Positions 1-7,515 of a stretch of 39,299 nucleotides of DNA are shown piece after piece. The DNA lies in the NCBI GenBank assembly GCA_017608305.1, contig JAFCGC010000010.1, positions 1 through 39,299 on the forward strand, read 5' to 3'. Positions within the stretch are counted from its first letter, which is position 1. Each line of letters opens with the position of its first letter. Source of the DNA: Candidatus Pacearchaeota archaeon. GTDB taxonomy: Archaea > Nanobdellota > Nanobdellia > Pacearchaeales > GW2011-AR1. The notes beneath the pieces were generated by a model, which saw only the letters and a list, made by a program, of their open reading frames with translations, was not told the origin of the DNA and did not search any database. The translations under genes were made by a program, and so were the position numbers.

Positions 1-1
1 A

Positions 2-607
2 ATTTTACAAATTCCTTCAGACGCAAAAGAAGGAATATATTATATTGAATTCAGAGTTTATGATGATGATTCTATCTATGAGACTGAAGAAAATGATAAG
101 GCATTATTTAAAGTTCAACTTACAATAAAAGGAAGTTGCTCAGACACTCCAGATCAAGGTTCTGAAGAAGTGTTTGTTGATGCTATTTTAGAGTCTGGAG
201 GACAAGCAGGACAAGAGCTTGTGGTTAAAGTGACTGTTACAAATACAGGAGATGAACTTATAGGATATGAATTAGGTGCAGAATCTTATGAAGATTGGGC
301 TACTCTAACTGAAATAAGTCCAAGATCTTTAGTATTAGATGCAGGAGATTCAAAAGAATCATTATTCACTTTTGAAGTAAATAAAAATGTAGAAGGAGAA
401 AAAGTCTTTAATATAAAAATTACTTCAGGAGGAGACCTCATAACAATAAAACCTGCTTCGGTTTTGATTGAGAAGAGAGGAGGAGGATTTGGAATCACAG
501 GAGCTGCAATCTCTGAAGATAACTGGTATTTGTGGGGAATTGGATTACTAAATATAATCCTAGTAATAATTATTATAATTGTAGCAGTAAGAGTTGCAAG
601 GAGATAA
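2..607 (+). CDS. Membrane-anchored surface protein, C-terminal part (partial at left edge)
   Basis: The reading frame is open from the first bases, so this is the 3' end of a longer gene and the GTG at 170 is not its start. The visible ~200 residues look like a beta-sandwich of the CARDB/APHP type often found in archaeal surface proteins: alternating strands, and phrases such as VKVTVTNTGDELIGYEL typical of such domains. The end has a short GITGAA segment, a transmembrane helix rich in isoleucine, and a basic tail ending RVARR. This motif-helix-basic-tail layout resembles substrates of archaeosortases, and an archaeosortase-like gene follows 70 bp downstream. The domain name is by resemblance only, and the sorting signal is inference. 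Confidence 0.75.
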   Translation: MLQIPSDAKEGIYYIEFRVYDDDSIYETEENDKALFKVQLTIKGSCSDTPDQGSEEVFVDAILESGGQAGQELVVKVTVTNTGDELIGYELGAESYEDWATLTEISPRSLVLDAGDSKESLFTFEVNKNVEGEKVFNIKITSGGDLITIKPASVLIEKRGGGFGITGAAISEDNWYLWGIGLLNIILVIIIIIVAVRVARR

Positions 608-677
608 TTTTTCTTCTTAGAAATATCTTTATTTTTTTAATATTAAACTATTTAAATAGATTTTTACTATAAATTAT

Positions 678-1214
678 ATGAAGAGAAAAAGAGGAGGATT
701 TGAAAATCTTATACTTAGATATTTGATTCTTTTGTTGGTAGGATTGCCTAATCTAGGAATTTTTTATGTTATTTTTACTCCTTTAACTCTTTATCCTGTT
801 TACTTTTTACTGAGTATATTTTTTGATGTTTCTTTAATAGGAAATGTTATGCTCATAGAGAGATGCTTTTCAATTGAATTAATTGATGCTTGTATTGCAG
901 GATCTGCTTATTATTTATTAACAATTCTTAATTTATCGACGCCAAACATAAAAATTCCAAAAAGAATTAAAATGTTGTTATGGGCTTTTGCAGCTTTTTT
1001 ATTTATTAACATTCTCAGAATTTTATTATTAGGCTTATTATCTATTTCAGAGTCTCCACTTTTTAATTTTACCCATGAATTTTTTTGGTATTTTGTTAGC
1101 ATAGTTATGGTTATTGGAATCTGGTTCGCAGAAGTAAAATTATTTAAAATAAAAGACATACCTTTTTATTCAGACTTAAAAGTATTACATAAAAAATCTT
1201 TCATGAAGAAATAA
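678..1214 (+). CDS. Archaeosortase/exosortase-like membrane protease-transpeptidase
   Basis: A 178-residue multi-pass membrane protein. The spacing of three residues matches the Cys-Arg-His triad of exosortases and archaeosortases: Cys72 in DACIAGSAYYLL, Arg114 in NILRILLLG and His133 in FTHEFFWYF, each at the edge of a hydrophobic segment. Family members cut surface proteins at a C-terminal signal and are thought to attach a lipid. The length is near that of the shortest family members. A TATA-like TATTTAAATAG at about 648-658 gives it its own promoter, and DedA follows after one base. Its likely partner is the anchored protein immediately upstream. It could also be an inactive relative. Confidence 0.75.
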   Translation: MKRKRGGFENLILRYLILLLVGLPNLGIFYVIFTPLTLYPVYFLLSIFFDVSLIGNVMLIERCFSIELIDACIAGSAYYLLTILNLSTPNIKIPKRIKMLLWAFAAFLFINILRILLLGLLSISESPLFNFTHEFFWYFVSIVMVIGIWFAEVKLFKIKDIPFYSDLKVLHKKSFMKK

Positions 1215-1215
1215 A

Positions 1216-1842
1216 ATGTTATTTGAATTATTCACCCAACTAGTAGATTATGTTCTTTTAATCATAAAAGAGTTAGGATATATGGGAATTTTTTTAGGCA
1301 TGACCATTGAAAGTTCTTTTTTTCCTTTTCCTAGTGAGGCTATTTTAATTCCTGCTGGAGCTTTAGTGGCTCAAGGAGAAATGTCTTTTTTATGGGTGTT
1401 TGTTGCAGGTTTACTTGGAACTATTGCCGGAGCCCTTATTAATTTCTTTTTAGCATTATATTTAGGAAGAGCGGCTGTAGATAAGATTGTAGCAAAATAT
1501 GGAAAAGTATTATTTCTCAATAAAAGAAAACTAGAAAAATCAGATGCTTATTTTAAAAAACATGGAGAAATCACAACCTTTGTCGGAAGGCTTATTCCTT
1601 TAATTAGGCAATTAATCTCGATTCCTGCCGGATTTTCTAAAATGAATGTTTTTAAGTTTATTTTTTATACTGCTTTAGGAGCTGGAATTTGGGTTTTTAT
1701 TCTTATTTATACAGGATATTTATTTGGAAACAATCTTGAATGGATATATAACAACATAAAATTAATCTCCCTGATTTTACTTTGGTTTAGTCTATTAATA
1801 GTAATTATTTATGTTTGGAGAAGGAGAAAAAGATCAACTTAA
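1216..1842 (+). CDS. DedA family membrane protein
   Basis: The 208-residue protein has the DedA (SNARE-associated/VTT) signatures: an acidic-proline motif ESSFFPFPSE near residues 31-40, a glycine-rich segment (GLLGTIAGALINF) and the conserved FVGRLIPLIRQLISIPAG loop, followed by hydrophobic segments and a basic C-terminus. DedA proteins are undecaprenyl- or polyprenyl-phosphate and phospholipid translocases or flippases in characterised cases. Here it starts one base after the archaeosortase-like gene and is probably cotranscribed, fitting a role in lipid-carrier recycling at the cell surface (inference). Its 3' end overlaps the convergent gene on the other strand by 9 bp. Confidence 0.92.
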   Translation: MLFELFTQLVDYVLLIIKELGYMGIFLGMTIESSFFPFPSEAILIPAGALVAQGEMSFLWVFVAGLLGTIAGALINFFLALYLGRAAVDKIVAKYGKVLFLNKRKLEKSDAYFKKHGEITTFVGRLIPLIRQLISIPAGFSKMNVFKFIFYTALGAGIWVFILIYTGYLFGNNLEWIYNNIKLISLILLWFSLLIVIIYVWRRRKRST

Positions 1843-2463
1843 AACCTGATTAGCTTTAACTAAAGTTTCAACCATAAATCTTTCTGTTACTTTTAATACT
1901 TCACAATTATTAACATATAAATCATAACATGCAGGACCAACCCTTTCTATGTAGGTTTTATCTCCTTGCTTAACATCTAAATACATGTATCTTGATTCTT
2001 CATCACAACCAGCCTCTTCATCGATTATTATTGTAGATCCAATCACTTCATAGAGATTAATTAAGTTTGCTAGGCCAATAATTCCATCTCCATCACAATT
2101 AAATTCTTCACTAATATTAATTGAAATCCCTTTTAAAGTTATAAGTTCTCCATTAAAAGGAATGATGTCTAATTTTCTTGGATCATTTCTTATATAAAAA
2201 TTATATTCTGTTTCTTTACCTTCATGCATAACAGGTAGAGATGTTCTATAAAATATTAATTCCCCCTCCTTAACAACATTGCCAGTTATTCCCTTGTACT
2301 CAAAATTCCTTACAGAATTTATAAAAACAAAACTAAAAGCAACAAGGACCACAACTATAGCAAATACTAAAAAAACTCTTTTTAAAATTTTATTATGTTG
2401 GAAACCTTCTTTTTTCCCAATATCTTCTTCGCCTTCTTTTTTCTCATCACTTTTTTCTTCCAT
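1834..2463 (-). CDS. Single-pass membrane protein, cysteine-containing, unknown function
   Basis: The 209-residue protein has an acidic/lysine-rich cytoplasmic N-terminus (about 25 residues), one membrane helix (about residues 28-50), a KGITGNVV segment just outside, and a mostly beta-type extracellular domain with four cysteines (in EFNCDG, AGCDEE, PACYDLY and NNCEVL) likely forming disulfides. It is not a family I can name. It is a paralogue of the next gene (2495-3076): both share the layout and a C-terminal block with a PAC motif and a late cysteine followed by a similar helix. The two genes lie 31 bp apart and are probably one operon. Confidence 0.8.
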   Translation of the reverse strand: MEEKSDEKKEGEEDIGKKEGFQHNKILKRVFLVFAIVVVLVAFSFVFINSVRNFEYKGITGNVVKEGELIFYRTSLPVMHEGKETEYNFYIRNDPRKLDIIPFNGELITLKGISINISEEFNCDGDGIIGLANLINLYEVIGSTIIIDEEAGCDEESRYMYLDVKQGDKTYIERVGPACYDLYVNNCEVLKVTERFMVETLVKANQVLS

Positions 2464-2494
2464 ATTATATTTTCTATTCCTCTCTTTATAAAAT

Positions 2495-3076
2495 TTATTG
2501 TGTTATTTTAAATACTTTAAATAAAAATTCATCTGTTACTTGGGTTAGATTTTCTTCAAGCCCTTGAATAAACACACAACTCTGATTTTGAATTATATTA
2601 AAGGTTTCTGCTTTTTTAATGATTATAAAATTATCTTCACAGGTTTTAATAGGAAGATTATCCTCACATTCTTCTTCATCTAAACAAGCAGGCTGTATTC
2701 TTTCAACTATTGGATTTATTCTTGGATCTAGATTTCTATAAATTTCTAGTTTTGCCTCCTCACTTTCTGAAAAAACATACAGAGGTTTTTTAAAATAAGA
2801 ATCAAGAGGATTTATTATTCCTCCAACTCTTTCCACTTCATTAGGATTATACTTAAAAGCAAATTTCAAATTCCCCTGGTCTACAAACCAAAAATTATTT
2901 TGTCTAATAAATTCAAATCCATTATAATCTACTTTATTTTCTTCTGAATATCCTTGACCCCTAAAAGAGTAACCCAACACACTAAAAAACATGATTAAAA
3001 TCAAGACTCCCCCAACTAGGAGTTGTTTTGTACGTTGACTCTTTTCCCTGTCGCTTGGTAAATTTATTTTTCTCAT
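2495..3076 (-). CDS. Single-pass membrane protein, paralogue of neighbour
   Basis: 193 residues: a short basic cytoplasmic tail, one membrane helix (about residues 20-37) and an extracellular domain. The domain has a conserved RIQPACLDEEEC segment and later cysteines in IKTCEDN and NQSCVF. Length, topology and the C-terminal cysteine block match the gene at 1834-2463, so this looks like a tandem duplication that has diverged. A TATA-like TTTTTATATTAAAT on this strand at about 3092-3105 precedes the ATG. Function unknown; a disulfide-stabilised extracellular assembly role is only a guess. Confidence 0.8.
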   Translation of the reverse strand: MRKINLPSDREKSQRTKQLLVGGVLILIMFFSVLGYSFRGQGYSEENKVDYNGFEFIRQNNFWFVDQGNLKFAFKYNPNEVERVGGIINPLDSYFKKPLYVFSESEEAKLEIYRNLDPRINPIVERIQPACLDEEECEDNLPIKTCEDNFIIIKKAETFNIIQNQSCVFIQGLEENLTQVTDEFLFKVFKITQ

Positions 3077-3113
3077 ATTAGTGGATTAAAGAAATTTAAT
3101 ATAAAAACTTTTG

Positions 3114-3908
3114 CTAATCAAACAAGGGGTTTCTCAAATTTCCATCTTTATCTTTGTAAAATTTTCCAAATATTAAATGTTCACACTTAACTTTAGTATT
3201 ACAATAAACTTCAAATCCTTCTTCTTCTGCCTTTGTGCAGAAATATATATCATCTCCAGATTTTTTCCCTCCAGGAAGATCTAGTAAACCATATTTAATT
3301 TTTTCAAAAACCCTTCTTTTCAAAAGCATACATCCTGCAGAAGGAAATTTTACTCTAATTAATTTCCCACTTTTAACTTCTTCTTCTGTTAAATGTCTTC
3401 TTAGGTCTTTATGAGACTTAACACTTGGAGGAAAATTTGTTTTTTTGGAGATTGCTTCAAATTCTTCAGGAGTTATATAACACCAAGCAACAGGCCTTAA
3501 TTTTTGTTCACCATCAATAACAAAATAATTATTATAAATCCCACTGACAATGTCTTTATTATTTTCTAATAAATCCTTAATTATTGTTTTAGGAGCAATA
3601 ACATCTGAATCCATCATCAATACATAATCATAATTATTTTCCAAGGCATAATTTAAAATTATATTTCTACTACTAACAAGCCTTAATTTGTTTATTTCTT
3701 CTGAAGTATCATCTTTAATTAAAATTATTTTTTCTTGGTCAAAATCTTTTTCTAATTTATCAAAAAATTCATTTCCTCTAGAATTATCCACAATTAAGAT
3801 ATCATAATTATCATAATCTAGTTCTTGTAAGCTCTCTATAAATTCCTTGATACAATAATCCATTGCATAATAGCAAGGGGCACCAACAAGAATTTTTGGA
3901 TTTTCCAT
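3114..3908 (-). CDS. Glycosyltransferase family 2 (GT-A fold)
   Basis: 264 residues with a GT-A nucleotide-binding N-terminus (KILVGAPCYYAMDYCIKEF, then ILIVDNS) and a DxD metal site D100-S101-D102 in VLMMDSDVIAP. A later acceptor-side region contains GGKKSGDDIYFCTKAEEEGF, where the Asp pair is in the usual place of the catalytic base. There is no membrane segment, so it acts in the cytoplasm with a nucleotide sugar. The neighbouring S-layer and surface proteins make N-glycan or surface glycan synthesis plausible. A TATA-like AATTTATAAATTT lies about 25-30 bp upstream. The exact donor and acceptor cannot be read from the sequence. Confidence 0.88.
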   Translation of the reverse strand: MENPKILVGAPCYYAMDYCIKEFIESLQELDYDNYDILIVDNSRGNEFFDKLEKDFDQEKIILIKDDTSEEINKLRLVSSRNIILNYALENNYDYVLMMDSDVIAPKTIIKDLLENNKDIVSGIYNNYFVIDGEQKLRPVAWCYITPEEFEAISKKTNFPPSVKSHKDLRRHLTEEEVKSGKLIRVKFPSAGCMLLKRRVFEKIKYGLLDLPGGKKSGDDIYFCTKAEEEGFEVYCNTKVKCEHLIFGKFYKDKDGNLRNPLFD

Positions 3909-3962
3909 ATGATTCTTTCTGTTTTGAAATTTATAAATTTTTAGAGTCTAGACTAAAACCTT

Positions 3963-3990
3963 AAAAAAAAAGAAAGAAAAAAATAAATTT
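3963..3990 (-). terminator. Oligo-T terminator of the S-layer gene
   Basis: Downstream of the S-layer stop codon, the transcribed strand reads as two long T tracts broken by single C residues. This is the form of archaeal intrinsic terminators and is unusually strong for this window, matching a highly expressed gene. No stem-loop precedes it. Confidence 0.6.
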
Positions 3991-4004
3991 TGGATTACTC
4001 TGTT

Positions 4005-6488
4005 TTACGCAGTTGTCTCAGTTGTGACAAGAGTAGCACTTGTTGATGAAGTACCTTTGTACTCTTTACCTGTGTCAACTACATTGTGAGTTAGGTAAGT
4101 CGCAGCGTTTGAAGTGTCTGCAGCATTGTAACCAGCAACTAGTAATGCGGTTTTTCCAGTGTAGAATTTATCTGCTACACCCTTAAGTAAGAATTCACCT
4201 GCACCAACACCAGTCTCGGTTGTCCATGCTTCACCACAATAAGCTCCACCTATAACAGTAGCAGCAGCTGAGTTAATACAACTTCCTCCAACAATAATTA
4301 GGTTCTTTGCACCTACACTTCCTACTTCAGTATCTTTAATGTAGATGTCTCCTAGTTTTGTTGATGTTGTTGTTCCTGCTGTTCCTCCACTAATGACAGA
4401 ATCTGCTTCAGTCAACAATACTTCCGAATATGTTTCTGAATCTCCTGTTGGATAATATATTTCTACATAATCCTCGTCACCTTTGGTATAGTGTACAATT
4501 CTTGTAGCTACACTATCATTTGTTAGGTAAGTCTCATAAGCACCATCTGCAATAACTTCATTTTCTTTACCATTTGGTCCACCTGTTCCAACATTTCCTA
4601 CTTCTGACACTGTATATTTATTATCACTTGTATCGTCTAGAGTAAAGTTAAATTCATAACCATTAAGTAAGACGTCGTCTTTATCTTCACTATACATCCA
4701 TAGATGATAAGTGTCATTACAACCTCCTACAGGAACAGTTCCATTTGTAAGATTAATCATTCCTTTAATTTCAGAATTACCTTCATAAGGTAAGATTATT
4801 CCTAATCCTCCCTTTGTAAATACTGAAAAGAAGTTCACATTACTACTTCCATTAAGACTAACAGCTTTTTCTCCACCAGATGTATAATTAACAGTACTAA
4901 TTGTTAATGTTACTTGTCCAATACTACAAGTATCTCCTGTTGTTTTCTCTTCACAAACTTTTGTCCATGTAGTTCCATCATACTTAGAGATATCTGTCTC
5001 ATTTCTTCCAGCTGTTTTATCTTGAGTTATTGTAGCTTTCAATAAATAAGACTCTGCTTCTCCAGTTACATTATATGTAGCAGGAAAATATTTGTGCACA
5101 TCACCAGTAGAATTTGATTGGTGGAAAGTAATTGAATCACTATCATGTGAAGTAGCTAAACGGTTTTCAGAATCTTCTCCAATTCCGATAAAAGCTCCAC
5201 CTGCATCACCATACAGAATTCCAATTGGGACAGTTCCATCCTTAATAGGAACTCTTAATTCAAATTTTTGGTCATCTGATTTTTCAAGAGTAATTTTTTC
5301 TTCTTCTGATCTTATTAAATTATTCATGCTAAATTTAACAGCTTCAAAACCTGGCATTACAAGTTCATAATCCGGAGTAATAAATGCTTCCTCTTCTGCT
5401 CTCCACTCAATTTCTATTTTGTCAAGTTTTTCAACACCTGATGCTGTTGTTCCTTTGTAAATTCTTGCAACAACTCCTTCAACAGCCTCATCATTAAGCT
5501 CTATTTCACCTCCTCCAGTAACTAGTTCTAGTTTACCAGATCCAATACTGAAAGTAGATGTACCTAATTCTCCAGATACTTCTAATTTACTTATATCTCT
5601 AACTCCTAGATAATATCCATCACCTAAACTATAACTTTGTCCAGTTTGTAATTTACCACTTGTAGGGACAACATCTCCATTTATTGTATATTTTACTTCA
5701 TCTGAGTCCATCCAAGCAACACTTACTTCATAGCTTTTGTCTCCTACAGCCACAGTTACTGTTTCATCTTCATTAACTGTTGCTGAATTAGCTGAATCAA
5801 GTAAAGTCATTGTTCCTGTAACACTTGTTGAGGTTCCATTGTCTAAATCAGATATATAATAGGTTTTACCTAATAATACTATATCACTACCTTCTATGTC
5901 TTCTAAATCTCCATCAGAATCAACATCTGATTCAGCATCTTGTAAAAAGTCATAAGTATAGTTCATAATAAATGTATTTGATTTTATATGGAAACCAACT
6001 GTTGGTGTTTTTAGGTCTGCTCCAATAAGACTTTCATAATCAGAATCTCTGAAATGTGTAAGTGCTGGAGAACCTAATGTTATTTTTTGTTCAAATTTGA
6101 ACTCATCATTATCATCAGCAACATAAGTCCCATCTGCAAGTAGAGTAGATAGATCATCTTCGGATATAGTTCCAGTAAATGTCTTCCAAGTATCGCCAAT
6201 ATTTAGCTTATCACTAGTTTTTTGCAGAATAACATAATCTCCTGTAGCAGTTGTGCTTGATTCTGAGCCAGTACTGCTCATGTAAGATTGTAGGTCTGAT
6301 CCTAGATTTGCTATTGCAGCAGCATCCATAGCACCAGGGCCTGTACCTTCAACAATTGCCACATCTGCGCTTCCTCCAACAATAAATGGTGCTGGATAAT
6401 TAGCAGCAGCAACTGGGGCAGCAATACTCATACCAGCTAACAAAAGACTACTTGCGATCGCTGAGATCTTTTTAAAATTAAATTTCAT
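4005..6488 (-). CDS. S-layer protein
   Basis: 827 residues. The start is a clear Sec signal peptide (basic MKFNFKK, hydrophobic core, cleavage after about residue 28) followed by NYPAPFIVGGSADVAIVEG, the entry typical of the S_layer_N family. The last ~110 residues match S_layer_C: NLIIVGGSCINSAAA, a C-x-G-E-A-W segment and LLVAGYNAADTSNAATYL. Together these are the hallmarks of the Methanococcus-type S-layer family. There is no C-terminal membrane helix. The ATG is preceded by a near-perfect Shine-Dalgarno (AAAGGAGGTCA), rare in this window, and by a 23-codon leader ORF whose stop overlaps the ATG. It is probably the major cell-surface lattice protein and strongly expressed. Confidence 0.93.
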   Translation of the reverse strand: MKFNFKKISAIASSLLLAGMSIAAPVAAANYPAPFIVGGSADVAIVEGTGPGAMDAAAIANLGSDLQSYMSSTGSESSTTATGDYVILQKTSDKLNIGDTWKTFTGTISEDDLSTLLADGTYVADDNDEFKFEQKITLGSPALTHFRDSDYESLIGADLKTPTVGFHIKSNTFIMNYTYDFLQDAESDVDSDGDLEDIEGSDIVLLGKTYYISDLDNGTSTSVTGTMTLLDSANSATVNEDETVTVAVGDKSYEVSVAWMDSDEVKYTINGDVVPTSGKLQTGQSYSLGDGYYLGVRDISKLEVSGELGTSTFSIGSGKLELVTGGGEIELNDEAVEGVVARIYKGTTASGVEKLDKIEIEWRAEEEAFITPDYELVMPGFEAVKFSMNNLIRSEEEKITLEKSDDQKFELRVPIKDGTVPIGILYGDAGGAFIGIGEDSENRLATSHDSDSITFHQSNSTGDVHKYFPATYNVTGEAESYLLKATITQDKTAGRNETDISKYDGTTWTKVCEEKTTGDTCSIGQVTLTISTVNYTSGGEKAVSLNGSSNVNFFSVFTKGGLGIILPYEGNSEIKGMINLTNGTVPVGGCNDTYHLWMYSEDKDDVLLNGYEFNFTLDDTSDNKYTVSEVGNVGTGGPNGKENEVIADGAYETYLTNDSVATRIVHYTKGDEDYVEIYYPTGDSETYSEVLLTEADSVISGGTAGTTTSTKLGDIYIKDTEVGSVGAKNLIIVGGSCINSAAATVIGGAYCGEAWTTETGVGAGEFLLKGVADKFYTGKTALLVAGYNAADTSNAATYLTHNVVDTGKEYKGTSSTSATLVTTETTA

Positions 6489-6556
6489 ATTTTTGACCTC
6501 CTTTCAACTCTGTAAGCCAATACATTCGAATAATCAGACTTTGTCCTCTTTTTCAT
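6485..6556 (-). CDS. Leader ORF, 23 codons, overlapping the S-layer start
   Basis: A short frame starts at an ATG preceded by GAGG at good spacing and encodes MKKRTKSDYSNVLAYRVERR followed by SKI and TGA. The TGA shares bases with the S-layer ATG (ATATGA). The S-layer Shine-Dalgarno lies inside this ORF, so translating ribosomes would cross it. This is the arrangement of a translationally coupled leader peptide. The peptide is strongly basic. A perfect GTTGTC-TAT-GACAAC hairpin (6570-6584) lies just upstream of its ribosome site. The ORF is read directly; whether it is translated is inference. Confidence 0.45.
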   Translation of the reverse strand: MKKRTKSDYSNVLAYRVERRSKI

Positions 6557-6718
6557 ATATTAACCTCTTGTTGTCTATGACAACTCCCCATCATCCTAAT
6601 AGCATAGGGTAGACTATCTGTTTGATGAGCATGAATATCTGTTTTGCAATATTGAGTGTGTTGTACATTTTAAAACCCTATTAGAACCCCGAAGGGTATT
6701 TTTGAGAGCCCAATTTTC

Positions 6719-6796
6719 TTTATAAAGGTTACATATAGATTTTTCCTCTATATATGTAAAACAGAGGAATATTAAGGTTTTATTTATAAAGGTTAC
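6719..6796 (-). promoter_or_regulatory. Duplicated TATA-type promoter of the S-layer gene
   Basis: The 14-bp sequence GTAACCTTTATAAA (this strand) occurs twice, at 6719-6732 and 6783-6796, each joining a possible BRE to a TATA box. An inverted repeat TCCTCT...AGAGGA (6744-6768) lies between them. Either copy would give a leader of roughly 200 nt or more. Within that leader is ACCC-TTCG-GGGT (6686-6697), a stem with a UUCG tetraloop. Two promoters for one S-layer gene would fit high or switchable expression. Start sites are not known. Confidence 0.5.
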
Positions 6797-6919
6797 GGTG
6801 TCACTAATGTATTAATACACATGTAGATTTTCTTATAAAACACAACATTTATTAACATAGAGTAATTAATACTAATATATATTATATAAGAACATATAAG
6901 TACAAAATAGATGTTTCAG

Positions 6920-6949
6920 ATATATGTTAAGAAATGACATATATAAATA
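6920..6949 (+). promoter_or_regulatory. Promoter of the winged-helix gene with overlapping inverted repeat
   Basis: TATATAAATA at 6940-6949 is the best TATA box for the rightward gene. The inverted repeat ATATATGT...ACATATAT (6920-6927 and 6937-6944) overlaps it and could be an operator. Transcription would begin near 6970-6975, giving a leader of about 190 nt that contains the tandem repeats. The rest of the 6557-7160 gene-free stretch is AT-rich DNA with the S-layer promoters, this promoter and the repeats; I see no other gene in it. Confidence 0.45.
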
Positions 6950-7015
6950 ACAAAGGAAATGAACATTATTGGAGGCACCAAGAAAGGTTCCTTTGGTTGC
7001 TGGATTCATAAACTG

Positions 7016-7100
7016 TGAGGTTTTATCTGAATTCATAGAGAGTTGATCTGAGGTTTTATCTGAATTCATAGAGAGTTGATCTGAGGTTTTATCTGAATTC
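7016..7100 (+). repeat. 33-bp tandem direct repeats (two full copies, one partial)
   Basis: Two identical 33-bp units (7016-7048 and 7049-7081) are followed by the first 19 bp of a third (7082-7100). Each starts TGAGGTTTTATCTGAATTC. The AGGTTTTAT core is the same sequence that forms the ribosome-binding region just upstream of the ATG at 7161. The repeats contain in-frame stops and are not coding. They lie in the predicted leader of the winged-helix gene. Confidence 0.9.
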
Positions 7101-7103
7101 TTC

Positions 7104-7160
7104 GGAGGCAACATGAAAGATTCAGGGATGCTGGATCTAAAACCCGCAGGAGGTTTTATT
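7104..7160 (+). promoter_or_regulatory. Ribosome-binding region with hairpin and two candidate starts
   Basis: GGAGG at 7104-7108 precedes an ATG at 7113 by four bases. AGGAGG at 7148-7153 precedes the in-frame ATG at 7161 by seven. The second site lies in an inverted repeat AAAACC-CGCAGGA-GGTTTT (7139-7157), so the hairpin would partly hide it. The same cassette (GGAGGC, about 22-27 bases, GCTGGAT, an A-rich run, AGGTTTTAT) occurs degenerately at 6971-7026 and again at 11155-11215. Confidence 0.5.
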
Positions 7161-7514
7161 ATGGTACAAACAAAGACACGTGAGATAACAATAAGAGAAT
7201 CTAAAGGAGTGTTTTCTTTACTTAAAAAATCTGGAGTCTCAAAAAAAGAATATGATTTTGAAGGAATTTCAGCTTTAAGACAGCTTTTGAGTAATGAAAA
7301 AGCAAGGATTTTACATGCCATAAAACAACAAAAACCAAGATCTATCTATGATTTAGCTAAAAAATTAGATAGAGGGTTTAAATCTGTGAATGATGATGTG
7401 AAACTATTAGAGAGATTTGGATTTATTGACCTTATTGAAGAAAAAACCAAAAATCGTACAAGATTAAGACCTGAAATAATAGTAGATACTATTACAATTC
7501 ATGTAAAAGTATGA
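7161..7514 (+). CDS. Winged-helix DNA-binding protein (HVO_A0114-like)
   Basis: 117 residues from the ATG at 7161, chosen for its seven-base spacing from AGGAGG. An in-frame ATG at 7113 also has a Shine-Dalgarno and would add 16 residues. Positions 35-95 read as a winged helix: SNEKARILHAIKQQKP, then SIYDLAKKLDRGFKSVNDDV as the recognition helix, LLERFGFIDL, and a wing before strands at the end. This resembles the archaeal HVO_A0114 family of putative DNA-binding proteins, some annotated as antitoxins, but no toxin gene is adjacent. It is divergent from the S-layer gene and could regulate it or itself (inference). Confidence 0.75.
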   Translation: MVQTKTREITIRESKGVFSLLKKSGVSKKEYDFEGISALRQLLSNEKARILHAIKQQKPRSIYDLAKKLDRGFKSVNDDVKLLERFGFIDLIEEKTKNRTRLRPEIIVDTITIHVKV

Positions 7515-7515
7515 T

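Noticed and set aside
170-607. GTG at 170 as the start of the first gene
   Set aside because: The frame is open to the window edge and the upstream residues continue the same protein-like sequence.
7016-7100. Possible CRISPR array
   Set aside because: The repeats are contiguous with no spacers, there are only two full copies, and no cas gene is near.
6872-7321. A leftward 149-codon frame containing repeats of NSDKTSDQLSM
   Set aside because: The peptide repeats come only from the 33-bp DNA tandem repeats (33 is a multiple of three). The frame overlaps the promoter and first part of the winged-helix gene and has no family resemblance.
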